A stretch of DNA of 6,805 nucleotides, from contig CAMPBP010000069.1 of assembly GCA_946639085.1 (NCBI GenBank), forward strand, positions 1 to 6,805, written 5' to 3'. Position 1 is the first letter of the stretch. Each line of letters begins with the position of its first letter. Of the stretch, positions 1 to 6,710 are shown piece after piece. The notes beneath the pieces are model-generated. The model ran no database searches, was not told the origin of the DNA, and saw nothing but the letters and a program-made list of their open reading frames with translations. This DNA comes from an uncultured Lachnospiraceae bacterium. GTDB lineage: Bacteria; Bacillota; Clostridia; Lachnospirales; Lachnospiraceae. Both the position numbers and the translations under genes were made by a program.

Positions 1-949
1 ACAATACCACGAGCAGGTTGGAAACCATTGCAGCTTTTCTTTCTTCATCGAGCACAACGGTCTGTTTCTCGTTAAGTCTTTCAAGTGCCATTTCAACCAT
101 GCCTACCGCACCGTCGACGATCATCTTACGAGCATCGATAATTGCGGATGCCTGCTGTCTTTGAAGCATTACCGAAGCGATCTCGGGAGCGTATGCGAGA
201 TATGTGATCCTTGCGTCGAGGATCTCAAGACCGGCATCGTTAACCTTGCTCTGGATCTCGTTTTTGATACGTTCTGCGACTACCTCTGCGGAACCGCGAA
301 GGCTTCCTTCATCGGCATGTCCGTCGCCTGTCGTATCGACATTTAAAGCCACGTCATAAGGATATATCCTTACGATGTTTCTGAGAGCCGAGTCACACTG
401 AAGAGAAAGATATTCTTTGTAGTTGTCTACATTGAAAACCGCCTTTGCCGTATCAACCACTCTCCAGATTACGGCGATACCGATTTCTACGGGGTTACCG
501 AGGCAATCGTTGATCTTCTGTCTGCCGTTGTTAAGTGTCATGGCTTTAAGAGAGATCCTCTTTGTATAAGCCTCGGCAGAAACTGCCGTACCGTTTGCAT
601 TGACCTTAACTGCGGAAGCCTGAGAGATCTCGCCGCTCTGTGCAAGTTTTGTGCTTGCTGCGGGGTTAACTGCGGAGCAGAAAGGATTTACAAAATAGAA
701 CCCTGCTTCTCTTAATGTGCCTTTATATTTTCCGAAAAGGGTAAGCACCAAAGCTTCCTGAGGTTTAAGAACCTTAAGTCCGCAGAGAGGGATCCATCCG
801 AACACTAATATCAGGATGCCGAGAGCGGATAACGGGCCAAAGAAAACGGCTCCCGCTATGACGCACCATAATCCGAAGATAAGTAATGCGATAGTTCCGA
901 ACAGTGCCAACATTCCATTCTTTTTGGTTGTGTAAATTTTTTCAGTCAT
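1..949 (-). CDS. SPFH/band-7 domain membrane protein (3' end cut by window edge)
   Basis: My translation from ATG at 949 runs open for 316 codons to the left edge, so the C-terminus is missing. Residues about 13-36 and 38-56 are two adjacent hydrophobic segments. They lead into an SPFH/band-7-like region (about 57-290) that begins with LKPQEALVLTLFGKYKGTL followed by EAGFYFVNPF, the usual entry of this fold. It continues with TLNNGRQKINDCLGNPVEI, IAVIWRVVDTAKAVFNVDN and a YLSLQCDSALRNIV segment. After that come the VAERIKNEIQ and GLEILDARITYLAYAPEIA stretches and an Ala/Gln/Glu-rich helix (QRQQASAIIDARKMIVDG). SPFH proteins are membrane scaffolds that oligomerise at lipid domains; the specific role here is unknown. 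The start is supported by a strong AAGGAGGT at 958-965, eight bases upstream, and by a good promoter beyond it. The gene diverges from the acyltransferase at 1101. Family assignment is confident; function is not. Confidence 0.9.
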   Translation of the reverse strand, partial: MTEKIYTTKKNGMLALFGTIALLIFGLWCVIAGAVFFGPLSALGILILVFGWIPLCGLKVLKPQEALVLTLFGKYKGTLREAGFYFVNPFCSAVNPAASTKLAQSGEISQASAVKVNANGTAVSAEAYTKRISLKAMTLNNGRQKINDCLGNPVEIGIAVIWRVVDTAKAVFNVDNYKEYLSLQCDSALRNIVRIYPYDVALNVDTTGDGHADEGSLRGSAEVVAERIKNEIQSKVNDAGLEILDARITYLAYAPEIASVMLQRQQASAIIDARKMIVDGAVGMVEMALERLNEKQTVVLDEERKAAMVSNLLVVL

Positions 950-966
950 AATTGACTACCTCCTTT

Positions 967-993
967 TGATATCATCATGATATCACAATGATC
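967..993. repeat. Tandem TGATATCA palindromes with 11-bp period (probable operator)
   Basis: TGATATCA occurs at 967-974 and again at 978-985, separated by TCA. A third partial copy, TGATC, starts at 989 after CAA. Each full copy is its own reverse complement, and the 11-bp spacing puts the copies on the same face of the helix. The second copy covers the -10 of the SPFH promoter and the first lies around the predicted transcription start. This arrangement fits a dimeric repressor binding cooperatively. The regulator is not in the window and I cannot name its family. Confidence 0.55.
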
Positions 994-1004
994 GGTTTTG
1001 TCAA
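967..1004 (-). promoter_or_regulatory. Sigma-A type extended -10 promoter of the SPFH gene
   Basis: Reading the minus strand, a perfect TTGACA (-35, plus positions 999-1004) is followed after 16 bases by TATCAT (-10, positions 977-982). The -10 is preceded by TGA, giving an extended -10 (TGATATCAT). A short A/T tract lies just upstream of the -35 and may act as an UP element. The predicted start of transcription is near 970, leaving a leader of about 20 bases that contains the AAGGAGGT ribosome binding site. The -10 hexamer lies inside a palindromic repeat, which suggests repression by occlusion. Confidence 0.7.
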
Positions 1005-1041
1005 TATGCAATTTTTTAAGGCTTTCTTAAAAAGGGAAATC

Positions 1042-1070
1042 TTGCTTTTGAATGCCTTTGAATATACAAT
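1042..1070 (+). promoter_or_regulatory. Weak candidate promoter of the acyltransferase gene
   Basis: TTGCTT at 1042-1047 and TACAAT at 1065-1070 are separated by 17 bases. The -10 differs from consensus at one base, but the -35 matches only its TTG half. The spacing to the ATG at 1101 is sensible. It is the best pair I found in the intergenic region on this strand. GATAAT at 1077-1082 is an alternative -10 without a matching -35. Confidence 0.3.
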
Positions 1071-1100
1071 TTAACTGATAATCCAAAGGGGAGCGAACAA

Positions 1101-2180
1101 ATGGCGCTTACTAATAACAAATCAAAAAGAAACGCAAATATAGAATTACTCAGGATCATCTCCATGATCATGGTCACCATGCTGCATGCACTGGACAAGG
1201 GCGGTCTTTTGGTGAACATAGTCGACAACCCCGGCGTAAACACGTGGGTTGCGTGGGGACTCGAAGCTCTTTCCATCTCCGCAGTCAACATTTTCATGCT
1301 GATATCGGGATATTTCCTTATAGATTCAAAATTTAAGCTCTCAAGATTTTTTGAGCTTATCGGACAGACGATATTCTATACACTGGGTGCATTTATTGTT
1401 TGCTACGCCCTGGGCATAAACAAAGGTGAGACCGATGTGTACTGGATGTTAAACTACATACTTCCCATACATATGAAGGTGTTCTGGTTCATCACCTCTT
1501 ACGTAGTTCTTTACGCTTTACTTCCCATAATCTCGGAAGGCGTTCACAGAATAACTCAAAAGCAGCTGGGAACAATGCTCATAATACTTCTTGTATACGA
1601 ATGTGCTTTTAAGAGCTTTCTTCCCTTCAGAATGTATACCGACGAACACGGTTATTCCTTCATATGGTACCTTATCGTGTTCCTTGTGGGAGCGTACTTA
1701 AAGCTTTACGGATTTAAGATTTTGAATACGCCGGCAAAAGGACTTTTGCTTTACTTCGTATCCTGCCTGTTCATTCTTGCAGAGCATTTTACCATCGGAT
1801 ACATCATAAAGAATTTCGGACACCTGGAGGAACTTGCCGGTCTTGCTTACGAGTACAACAACTTCTTTGTACTCACCGCGGCTTTGGGAATCTTCGCCGC
1901 ATTTATCCACTTTAAAGACATGAAAGAAGCGCCCGGGAAAGTCGTTTGTTTTCTTTCTCCCATGGCGCTTGGTGTATATCTTTTTCAGGAAAATCAGACG
2001 CTTCGCTATCGCTGGCAGCCCTGGTTCAAACTGCAGGGTTCCCTCCAAAGCCCGCTTTACGTGCTTCTCGGAAAAGTACTTTTGGCAGTCATATGCATGT
2101 ATTTGATCGGAACCGCCGTCGATTACTTAAGAATACTTCTCTTTAACGGTATAAAGAAAGCGGCATCTAAAAAGTCTTAG
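1101..2180 (+). CDS. Acyltransferase-3 family membrane protein
   Basis: This 359-residue polytopic protein is of normal length for the acyltransferase-3 family (Pfam PF01757). Members transfer acetyl or other acyl groups onto polysaccharides, peptidoglycan, glycolipids or other envelope molecules. The first helix carries ELLRIISMIMVTMLHA, in which Arg18 and His29 form the family R-x10-H signature. The second conserved block, IFMLISGYFL, lies at about 64-73. Further segments include VFWFITSYVVLYALLP (127-142) and FIWYLIVFLVGAYLKLYG (187-204). A late helix holds SPMALGVYLFQENQTLR (286-302), where many relatives have a His after the YL pair but Gln296 is found here. Roughly ten membrane helices are visible and there is no extracellular SGNH domain. 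The start is supported by AAGGGGAG at 1086-1093. The TAG stop overlaps the stop of the convergent gene. The acceptor substrate cannot be told from sequence. Confidence 0.9.
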   Translation: MALTNNKSKRNANIELLRIISMIMVTMLHALDKGGLLVNIVDNPGVNTWVAWGLEALSISAVNIFMLISGYFLIDSKFKLSRFFELIGQTIFYTLGAFIVCYALGINKGETDVYWMLNYILPIHMKVFWFITSYVVLYALLPIISEGVHRITQKQLGTMLIILLVYECAFKSFLPFRMYTDEHGYSFIWYLIVFLVGAYLKLYGFKILNTPAKGLLLYFVSCLFILAEHFTIGYIIKNFGHLEELAGLAYEYNNFFVLTAALGIFAAFIHFKDMKEAPGKVVCFLSPMALGVYLFQENQTLRYRWQPWFKLQGSLQSPLYVLLGKVLLAVICMYLIGTAVDYLRILLFNGIKKAASKKS

Positions 2181-3868
2181 TCATCACACAGGGTGAAGTA
2201 TTCGTTTCTGAATACCACCCTGTAATTGTTTTCTCTTAAATAAGTTGCCAGCAATACTTCTTTCTTTGTGTAACATTCGTCGAGATCTTTCGTGAGAAGA
2301 TCGCCGTAGTCCGAATGGTATACGAATAAAGGAGTATCTTTTAATTCTGAGAGTTCTCTTTCAAGTTCTTCGTAAGTATATGAATCCAGCGAAGGCCAGA
2401 TGTGGGAAATGGCGTTGGGCAGGTTAAAGGCAAAGGATGTCATGGGAATATGACCGAAGATGATGGTGTCCTTGCCCTTAAGGTCGTTGTCCTCTAAGAA
2501 GCGGTCAAACTCTGCGATATAGGCTTTCTTTTCGGGTGACGTTCTGTTGCCCGCAAGCACTTTGCTGTCTTCTTTTGTGAGCATCACATAGGATTCGGAC
2601 AGATCTCTGAATACGAAGTTTACTCTGAAAAGCACACCCTGAACTATGAGTAAAATGGCGATAACCGCCACGCTTGCCTTAACCGGAGCTGCGGAAAATA
2701 CCCTGTTCTCGCTTTTAAAGATAAGACCGAACAATATGGGAAATACCGGGAAAAGCGCACAGTATATCGTGTACATTCCGTTGTTTGAACCGATGGGGGT
2801 AATAAAAATGATGATGGGAACGAGGGCTGCAAGAAGCCTTTCATAAACGCTTAACTTCTTATTGAACACGCATGCCACTCCGATAACTATGGAAAACATC
2901 ACAAGAAGTATGCCTACGGCATAGTAGCACGAATATTCTTTATACTCAAAGGTTATGCGTCCGTAATAGCGCATTATCCTGAGGATTCCAAGGGTAAAGC
3001 ATGTCACGAGTATGGTTATCACCGGTGCAAGTTTCTTCCCTTTATACTTTACATAGAGCATAGCACCCGTGATCGTTACCACCGCGATGGCCACGAAATA
3101 CCAAATGTCCCATCTGTAGCCGTCAAGAATGGTGAGCACCATGTTAAGGGGCGAATATGAGGGCGCATCTTTAGATATGGAGAAAAGGCCTCCTATCATA
3201 TCAGGATATGCGTCTTTTCCGAATATGAGCGTGTTAAGACCGACGCCGACGATAAGCACGAAAAGGTAGGCTCCTGCGAAGATACCGATCTCTTTTGCGC
3301 GGTTTTTTCTTTGTACCGCCATATCAATGATAATGAGGATGCCGAGAGCAGCCTCGCATATGTTGGGAAAACATATGAAGACGTTAAGCGCAAGAAGTGC
3401 GCCGGAAAGTGCGATCTTTAAGTTGTTATCTTCCGACAGGCCCTTGGCGAGCAAAAGCCCCGCTGCCGCGAAGAAGAAATAGCTGAGATAATGGTAAAGA
3501 ATAACATAAGGGCACCAGGCCACCAAAAATGCCATCGCCTCTCCCGCGAAAACAAACACAGGACTGAACACTTTTGAAAGCGTCATGTAAAAGGCGCCGG
3601 CGAAAGCGGCCACTATAAGCGCGCAGTAAATCTTTATGCCAAGAAGGGTGTGGCCGAAGGGCAGGAAAGTGAGCACCTTGCCGATGGCCATGGAAAGAAC
3701 CGTGGAGAGCATCCAGGTTCTGTTCACATTCGGGAAGTTCACGAAGTTTGAAACGTTGTATCCCGAATCGGAGAAATCGACGCCTCGTCCGATGAACAAA
3801 AACGCCATCGCCACAAGGAGGGCCAAAAGCGCATATTTACTTATCTTTTCTTTCTTCTCTTTATTCAA
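2177..3868 (-). CDS. Polytopic membrane protein, putative GT-C type glycosyltransferase
   Basis: This 563-residue protein has about 13-14 hydrophobic helices between residues 11 and 416, then a soluble C-terminal domain (about 420-563). The first helix is followed by GRGVDFSDSGYNVSNF, with Asp31 and Asp34. An acidic pair in the first extracytoplasmic loop is characteristic of GT-C enzymes (ArnT, PMT and similar), which use polyprenyl-phosphate sugars. The tail contains DTIIFGHIPMTSFAF, PLFVYHSDY and a closing NNYRVVFRNEYFTLCDD, like the outer domain of bacterial GT-C proteins. No other signature was found, so the family call rests on topology and the Asp pair; the protein could instead be an uncharacterised transporter-like or polymerase-like membrane protein. 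The start is TTG at 3868, in frame with and four codons after the stop of the zinc-ribbon gene. No ATG occurs before residue 21. It is the last gene of the operon, and its TAA overlaps the TAG of the convergent acyltransferase. Confidence 0.75.
   Translation of the reverse strand: MNKEKKEKISKYALLALLVAMAFLFIGRGVDFSDSGYNVSNFVNFPNVNRTWMLSTVLSMAIGKVLTFLPFGHTLLGIKIYCALIVAAFAGAFYMTLSKVFSPVFVFAGEAMAFLVAWCPYVILYHYLSYFFFAAAGLLLAKGLSEDNNLKIALSGALLALNVFICFPNICEAALGILIIIDMAVQRKNRAKEIGIFAGAYLFVLIVGVGLNTLIFGKDAYPDMIGGLFSISKDAPSYSPLNMVLTILDGYRWDIWYFVAIAVVTITGAMLYVKYKGKKLAPVITILVTCFTLGILRIMRYYGRITFEYKEYSCYYAVGILLVMFSIVIGVACVFNKKLSVYERLLAALVPIIIFITPIGSNNGMYTIYCALFPVFPILFGLIFKSENRVFSAAPVKASVAVIAILLIVQGVLFRVNFVFRDLSESYVMLTKEDSKVLAGNRTSPEKKAYIAEFDRFLEDNDLKGKDTIIFGHIPMTSFAFNLPNAISHIWPSLDSYTYEELERELSELKDTPLFVYHSDYGDLLTKDLDECYTKKEVLLATYLRENNYRVVFRNEYFTLCDD
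2188..2237 (+). terminator. Rho-independent terminator-like hairpin inside the opposing gene
   Basis: ACAGGGTG (2188-2195) pairs with CACCCTGT (2216-2223), and GTATTC (2198-2203) pairs with GAATAC (2210-2215). The result is a 14-bp stem with a 2-base bulge (AA, 2196-2197) and a 6-base loop GTTTCT. In the plus direction it is followed by AATTGTTTTCTCTT, an interrupted U-rich tail. It begins 8 bases after the acyltransferase stop, the right place to end that transcript. It also lies within the last codons (VVFRNEYFTLCDD) of the convergent membrane-protein gene. Confidence 0.55.
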
Positions 3869-3875
3869 AAATGCG

Positions 3876-3882
3876 CACCCCT
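3876..3882 (-). promoter_or_regulatory. Ribosome binding site supporting the TTG start
   Basis: On the minus strand AGGGGTG lies 7 bases before the TTG at 3868 and overlaps the last bases of the zinc-ribbon stop codon (TAG, 3881-3883). There is no other usable start between that stop and residue 21 of the membrane protein, and starting there would remove most of the first helix. The arrangement suggests translational coupling to the upstream gene. Confidence 0.5.
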
Positions 3883-4147
3883 AGATCCATTCGTAATCGC
3901 CGCCTGTGATGGCAAGGGATAGGAGGGTGTCGAACTTCTCCACATCCTCCCCTTCCACGATTCTTTGTAATTTCGCGTCTTTTCTTTCTCCCGGAGGAAG
4001 GTCGTCGGGTCCCAGCTCCATGTCAAAATCGTCGGAGCAATAGGGGCAACCGATCTCCTCATCCGTACTAAGGTCCAAAAATCTTGAACCGCATTCAACA
4101 CATTCATATACACCGGCCTTTAAAGTGCCGTCAGGTACGTAAAACAT
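3881..4147 (-). CDS. Small zinc-ribbon protein (CxxC...CxxC)
   Basis: This 88-residue protein has no membrane segment or signal peptide, so it is probably cytosolic. Cys16-Val-Glu-Cys19 and Cys34-Pro-Tyr-Cys37, 14 residues apart, form a classic four-cysteine zinc-ribbon arrangement (YECVECG ... GCPYC). The rest is acidic, with DDFDMELGPDDLPPGE in the middle and a C-terminal helix ending in GGDYEWI. Small ribbons like this often mediate protein or nucleic-acid contacts; a rubredoxin-like iron site is less likely given the short spacing. I do not recognise a named family. The start ATG at 4147 has a good AAGGTGAG at 4153-4160, which begins just after the peptidase stop. It lies 14 bases after the peptidase gene and 12 before the membrane-protein gene, so all three are probably on one mRNA. 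Confidence 0.85.
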   Translation of the reverse strand: MFYVPDGTLKAGVYECVECGSRFLDLSTDEEIGCPYCSDDFDMELGPDDLPPGERKDAKLQRIVEGEDVEKFDTLLSLAITGGDYEWI

Positions 4148-4161
4148 ATCTTCTCACCTTT

Positions 4162-6594
4162 TTACTGTCTTGTGATCTTGATCTCGGCCTTCGCGTTGCT
4201 TCCGCTTCCGGTGATGTTGAGCACTTCGATGGAATATCCGAAATCGGTTGCATCGTCGAGAGTACCGTTACAGAAGAAATCCGAATAGTCCGAAAGGGTG
4301 AACACGTCGCCCTTTTGGAACAGATCTCGGGGCTCGATCAAAGGTCTGAACTCGTTACATTCAATGTCCGTGAAGGTATTGTCTTTTCCGGCCTGGATAA
4401 GCTCGATATTGTAAAATCCGCTCTCTGAGTAAGAGTTGGGATAATGGATGGTTCCTATGGGGCAAGGCTCCATTTTGGGGAATTTATCGCTCACATAATC
4501 GCGCTTCTCCATAATGGCGTCGACGTGATAAATACGAACTCCCGCATCAATTTCTCCCAGAAGAACTTCCTCTGCGTCATATTTATTCGCGCCGCATGCA
4601 GATAAGAGGTCAACCATCATATATTCACAGAAAGGTCCGTCGAAATAGGAATCGACGCCGGGTATTATAAGATAATCTCCGGTTTCTGACATGGATCCTA
4701 TGGTTACGGTCTTGGATTCCCCGGGTTTAAGATCTTTAATGATCTGCGGGTTGCCCCAGCCGACGGAATATTTGGAATATGCATTCCAGTCGCCTGAGCT
4801 TGAATCCTGCATGTCATATCCGCCGAGAGCAGATGTTCCGCTGTAGGTTACATCATAGTAATCGATAAGTCCGAACATATGGCTGAATTCGTGAAGCAGC
4901 GTATTGTCGCCAAAATGAGATGCGTTTATGTTTACCGCACAGTTGATGGTGGGCTTATCGGGTGTGCCTGCATACTCGTTTCCGTAAGTCTCCCTGTATT
5001 GTATCGCTCCCTCAAAGGAGATGATATCATAGCCGTCATCGTGGGTGTCTCCGGCATTTATGAATATCACGGCATCAAAATATCCGTTCTTGTCTCTGTC
5101 GAAGGATTCATAGTCAAGATCGGGATAATTCTTGTAAAGCCACTTAAGTACCTTATTAAAGTACTTCATGTCAACGTTGTTCTTTCTGTTTTTCTCGAAG
5201 GATCCGCCGTCATACCAGTCGGTCACATAGGATGACACTTTGAGTTCTCCGTAGGAAGCCACGTCAAAGTAATCGCTTAATGAGAATCTGCCTTCCTCCA
5301 TTCGATCCGAATAGTCCTTAACCGTTCCGTCGGGTTGGATAACCCGTCCAAGTTCGGTCTTAAAACTCTCAAGCACTTCCTCCGTGGCATTCTCGGGCTG
5401 ATCATCCCATGCGATGGGGATAACAAGGGTCTTAAGTTCTCCTTTGGCCTCGGGATGAGCGTAAGGAACCAGGTCATGCATGGTCTGTGCGCCGTGCATG
5501 CTTTCGATCATGGTAAAAGGAACATCGGCAACAAAGCCGTCGGATAGTTTAACGGTAGCCGTATAACCTTCGCGTACGACAGTATTGTTCTTATCATGTA
5601 CATTTCCTTCGGCATCTTTTATATTGAGCACTTCCGGTATACGATTTTCGGAAAACTCAACGATGGGCCAGAAATTACCCGAATCCAGCTTTTTAGCCAC
5701 TTCTTCATCTTCATAAGGGAAATACGCATGCTTAAGTTCCGGAAGTCCCTCTACCAAAAACGTAAATACACCTTCGTCGGGATTGTATACCTCAAATGCG
5801 GGATCGTACTTCGCGCCGTCAAGATATACCGGATACCATATGGGGCTGAAGAAAATCTTTTTAAATCCCGTCAGTTCATCGTCATCTTCATATCTGACGA
5901 CGAGTTTTTTTGCAACCATCTCTTCTTTATTGGGCCATCTGTCAAGCTCGCTGGGAAGTGCCGTTCCCACTGCGAAGAAATTGGGCTGCAAATCCGCAAA
6001 TCCGAAATAAGCTCTGTAATTGGCCGATCTGATGGGGTCAATTTTACATCTTCCGGCAAAGTAGTGCAGTCCCAGGCCGAAGGTAATATCTTCCTCACTC
6101 TCGGGATGTGCGTTTTTCTCCAAACTGAAGCCGGCGGTGGTCAAAAATTCGTCCCACCAATAACAGCCTCTTTCAAGCTGGGGTGCAACGGAATAGAGAC
6201 GTCCTATGCTGTCCAACATGACAAGGGAACAGTTTTGTGAGAAAACGATCTTTCCTTCACTGACCTCGATGTCCCACCCCTTAAAGCGGACATCCTGTCC
6301 CTTGGGTCCCTTTGCGATAAAGGTGACCGTTCCGTCAGAGTTGTTTGTTATACTTGAAACATCAATATTCTCTATTACGTCCCACGCCGGAAGCTTTGAG
6401 AAATCCAGATCATAGTTTCTCGTTTCCCATATACTTCTTTTGTTAGGCTTTTTTCCGGGGTCCAGCCAGAAGAATAAGAATATGTTCAAAGCAAACAGCA
6501 AAATAAACACAACAAGTGCAAATTTGCCCAGTTTCTTCAAAAATCTTTTAAAACTTCTCGGCTTTTTCTCTTTGATTTTCTTTTCTCTTTTCAT
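4162..6594 (-). CDS. Membrane-anchored M6-type zinc metallopeptidase (immune inhibitor A-like)
   Basis: I number from ATG at 6594 (810 residues). A very basic N-terminus (about 1-24) precedes one hydrophobic helix (25-44) with no signal-peptidase or lipobox site, so it should be an N-in membrane anchor with a large extracytoplasmic part. Residues 55-380 are a region I cannot assign. The peptidase domain follows (about 385-625). It has RFSLSDYFDVASYGELKVSS, a calcium-type loop DRDKNGYFD (499-507) and the zinc site HEFSHMFGLIDYYD, where His568, His572 and Asp578 are ligands and Glu569 is catalytic (HExxHxxGxxD, family M6). GGYDMQDSSSGDWNAYSKYS follows with the usual Gly-Trp. The remaining 185 residues look like beta-rich accessory sequence. 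All catalytic residues are present. GTG at 6606 would add four residues, but it has no ribosome binding site, while GTGGGA lies 6 bases before the ATG. It is first in the operon. The substrate is unknown. Confidence 0.9.
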   Translation of the reverse strand: MKREKKIKEKKPRSFKRFLKKLGKFALVVFILLFALNIFLFFWLDPGKKPNKRSIWETRNYDLDFSKLPAWDVIENIDVSSITNNSDGTVTFIAKGPKGQDVRFKGWDIEVSEGKIVFSQNCSLVMLDSIGRLYSVAPQLERGCYWWDEFLTTAGFSLEKNAHPESEEDITFGLGLHYFAGRCKIDPIRSANYRAYFGFADLQPNFFAVGTALPSELDRWPNKEEMVAKKLVVRYEDDDELTGFKKIFFSPIWYPVYLDGAKYDPAFEVYNPDEGVFTFLVEGLPELKHAYFPYEDEEVAKKLDSGNFWPIVEFSENRIPEVLNIKDAEGNVHDKNNTVVREGYTATVKLSDGFVADVPFTMIESMHGAQTMHDLVPYAHPEAKGELKTLVIPIAWDDQPENATEEVLESFKTELGRVIQPDGTVKDYSDRMEEGRFSLSDYFDVASYGELKVSSYVTDWYDGGSFEKNRKNNVDMKYFNKVLKWLYKNYPDLDYESFDRDKNGYFDAVIFINAGDTHDDGYDIISFEGAIQYRETYGNEYAGTPDKPTINCAVNINASHFGDNTLLHEFSHMFGLIDYYDVTYSGTSALGGYDMQDSSSGDWNAYSKYSVGWGNPQIIKDLKPGESKTVTIGSMSETGDYLIIPGVDSYFDGPFCEYMMVDLLSACGANKYDAEEVLLGEIDAGVRIYHVDAIMEKRDYVSDKFPKMEPCPIGTIHYPNSYSESGFYNIELIQAGKDNTFTDIECNEFRPLIEPRDLFQKGDVFTLSDYSDFFCNGTLDDATDFGYSIEVLNITGSGSNAKAEIKITRQ

Positions 6595-6629
6595 TGGTTT
6601 TCCCACTTTTACGTTAGATTATCTCTCCC

Positions 6630-6635
6630 ATTATA
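6630..6635 (-). promoter_or_regulatory. -10 element of the peptidase operon
   Basis: A perfect TATAAT is read on the minus strand 35 bases before the ATG at 6594, giving a leader of about 28 bases. No acceptable -35 exists at 15-18 bases upstream. That position (around 6653-6658) is GTCCCC and is formed by the edge of the GGGGACGG hairpin. The promoter is therefore either weak, activator-dependent or altered by arrival of the hairpin, or transcription enters from the gene to the right. Confidence 0.4.
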
Positions 6636-6647
6636 CACCAATTTTGA

Positions 6648-6710
6648 ACCTAGGGGACGGTGGTGTTGGTTCATTTTCAAAAATGAACCAACACCACCGT
6701 CCCCCTGGGT
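6648..6710. repeat. Long palindromic hairpin element with GGGGACGG/CCGTCCCC ends
   Basis: Positions 6653-6677 and 6680-6704 are perfect inverted repeats of 25 bp separated by only CA (6678-6679). The arms begin GGGGACGGTGGTGTTGG. Past one extra C (6705), pairing continues with ACCTA (6648-6652) against TGGGT (6706-6710), including one G-T wobble. No U-run follows on either strand, so it is not a standard terminator. From memory, hairpins with the same GGGGACGG...CCGTCCCC ends and variable interiors occur dispersed in many Clostridia and other genomes. They resemble REP-type elements moved by IS200-like single-strand transposases; that link is inference. It begins within the stop region of the gene to the right. 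Confidence 0.75.

Noticed and set aside
1013..1033. AT-rich inverted repeat TTTTTAAG / CTTAAAAA between the divergent genes
   Set aside because: The stem is only 8 bp with six A-T pairs in a row and is likely a by-product of A/T tracts upstream of the SPFH promoter; no U-run or gene end is nearby.
1698..2048. A 116-codon minus-strand open frame across the acyltransferase gene
   Set aside because: It is antisense to well-conserved acyltransferase motifs, and its protein is basic and low in structure; no start signal supports it.
3865..4113. An 82-codon minus-strand frame overlapping the zinc-ribbon gene
   Set aside because: It is out of frame with the CxxC pairs, which are convincing in the 88-residue frame with its own ribosome binding site.
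5596..6240. A 214-codon open frame on the plus strand inside the peptidase gene
   Set aside because: It lies opposite a gene with clear M6 motifs, has no ribosome binding site, and its translation shows no recognisable domain; it is a shadow of minus-strand codon use.
6653..6704. The long hairpin as an intrinsic terminator of the right-hand gene
   Set aside because: Neither side has a U-run after the stem; the minus-strand continuation is TAGGTTCAAAATTGG.
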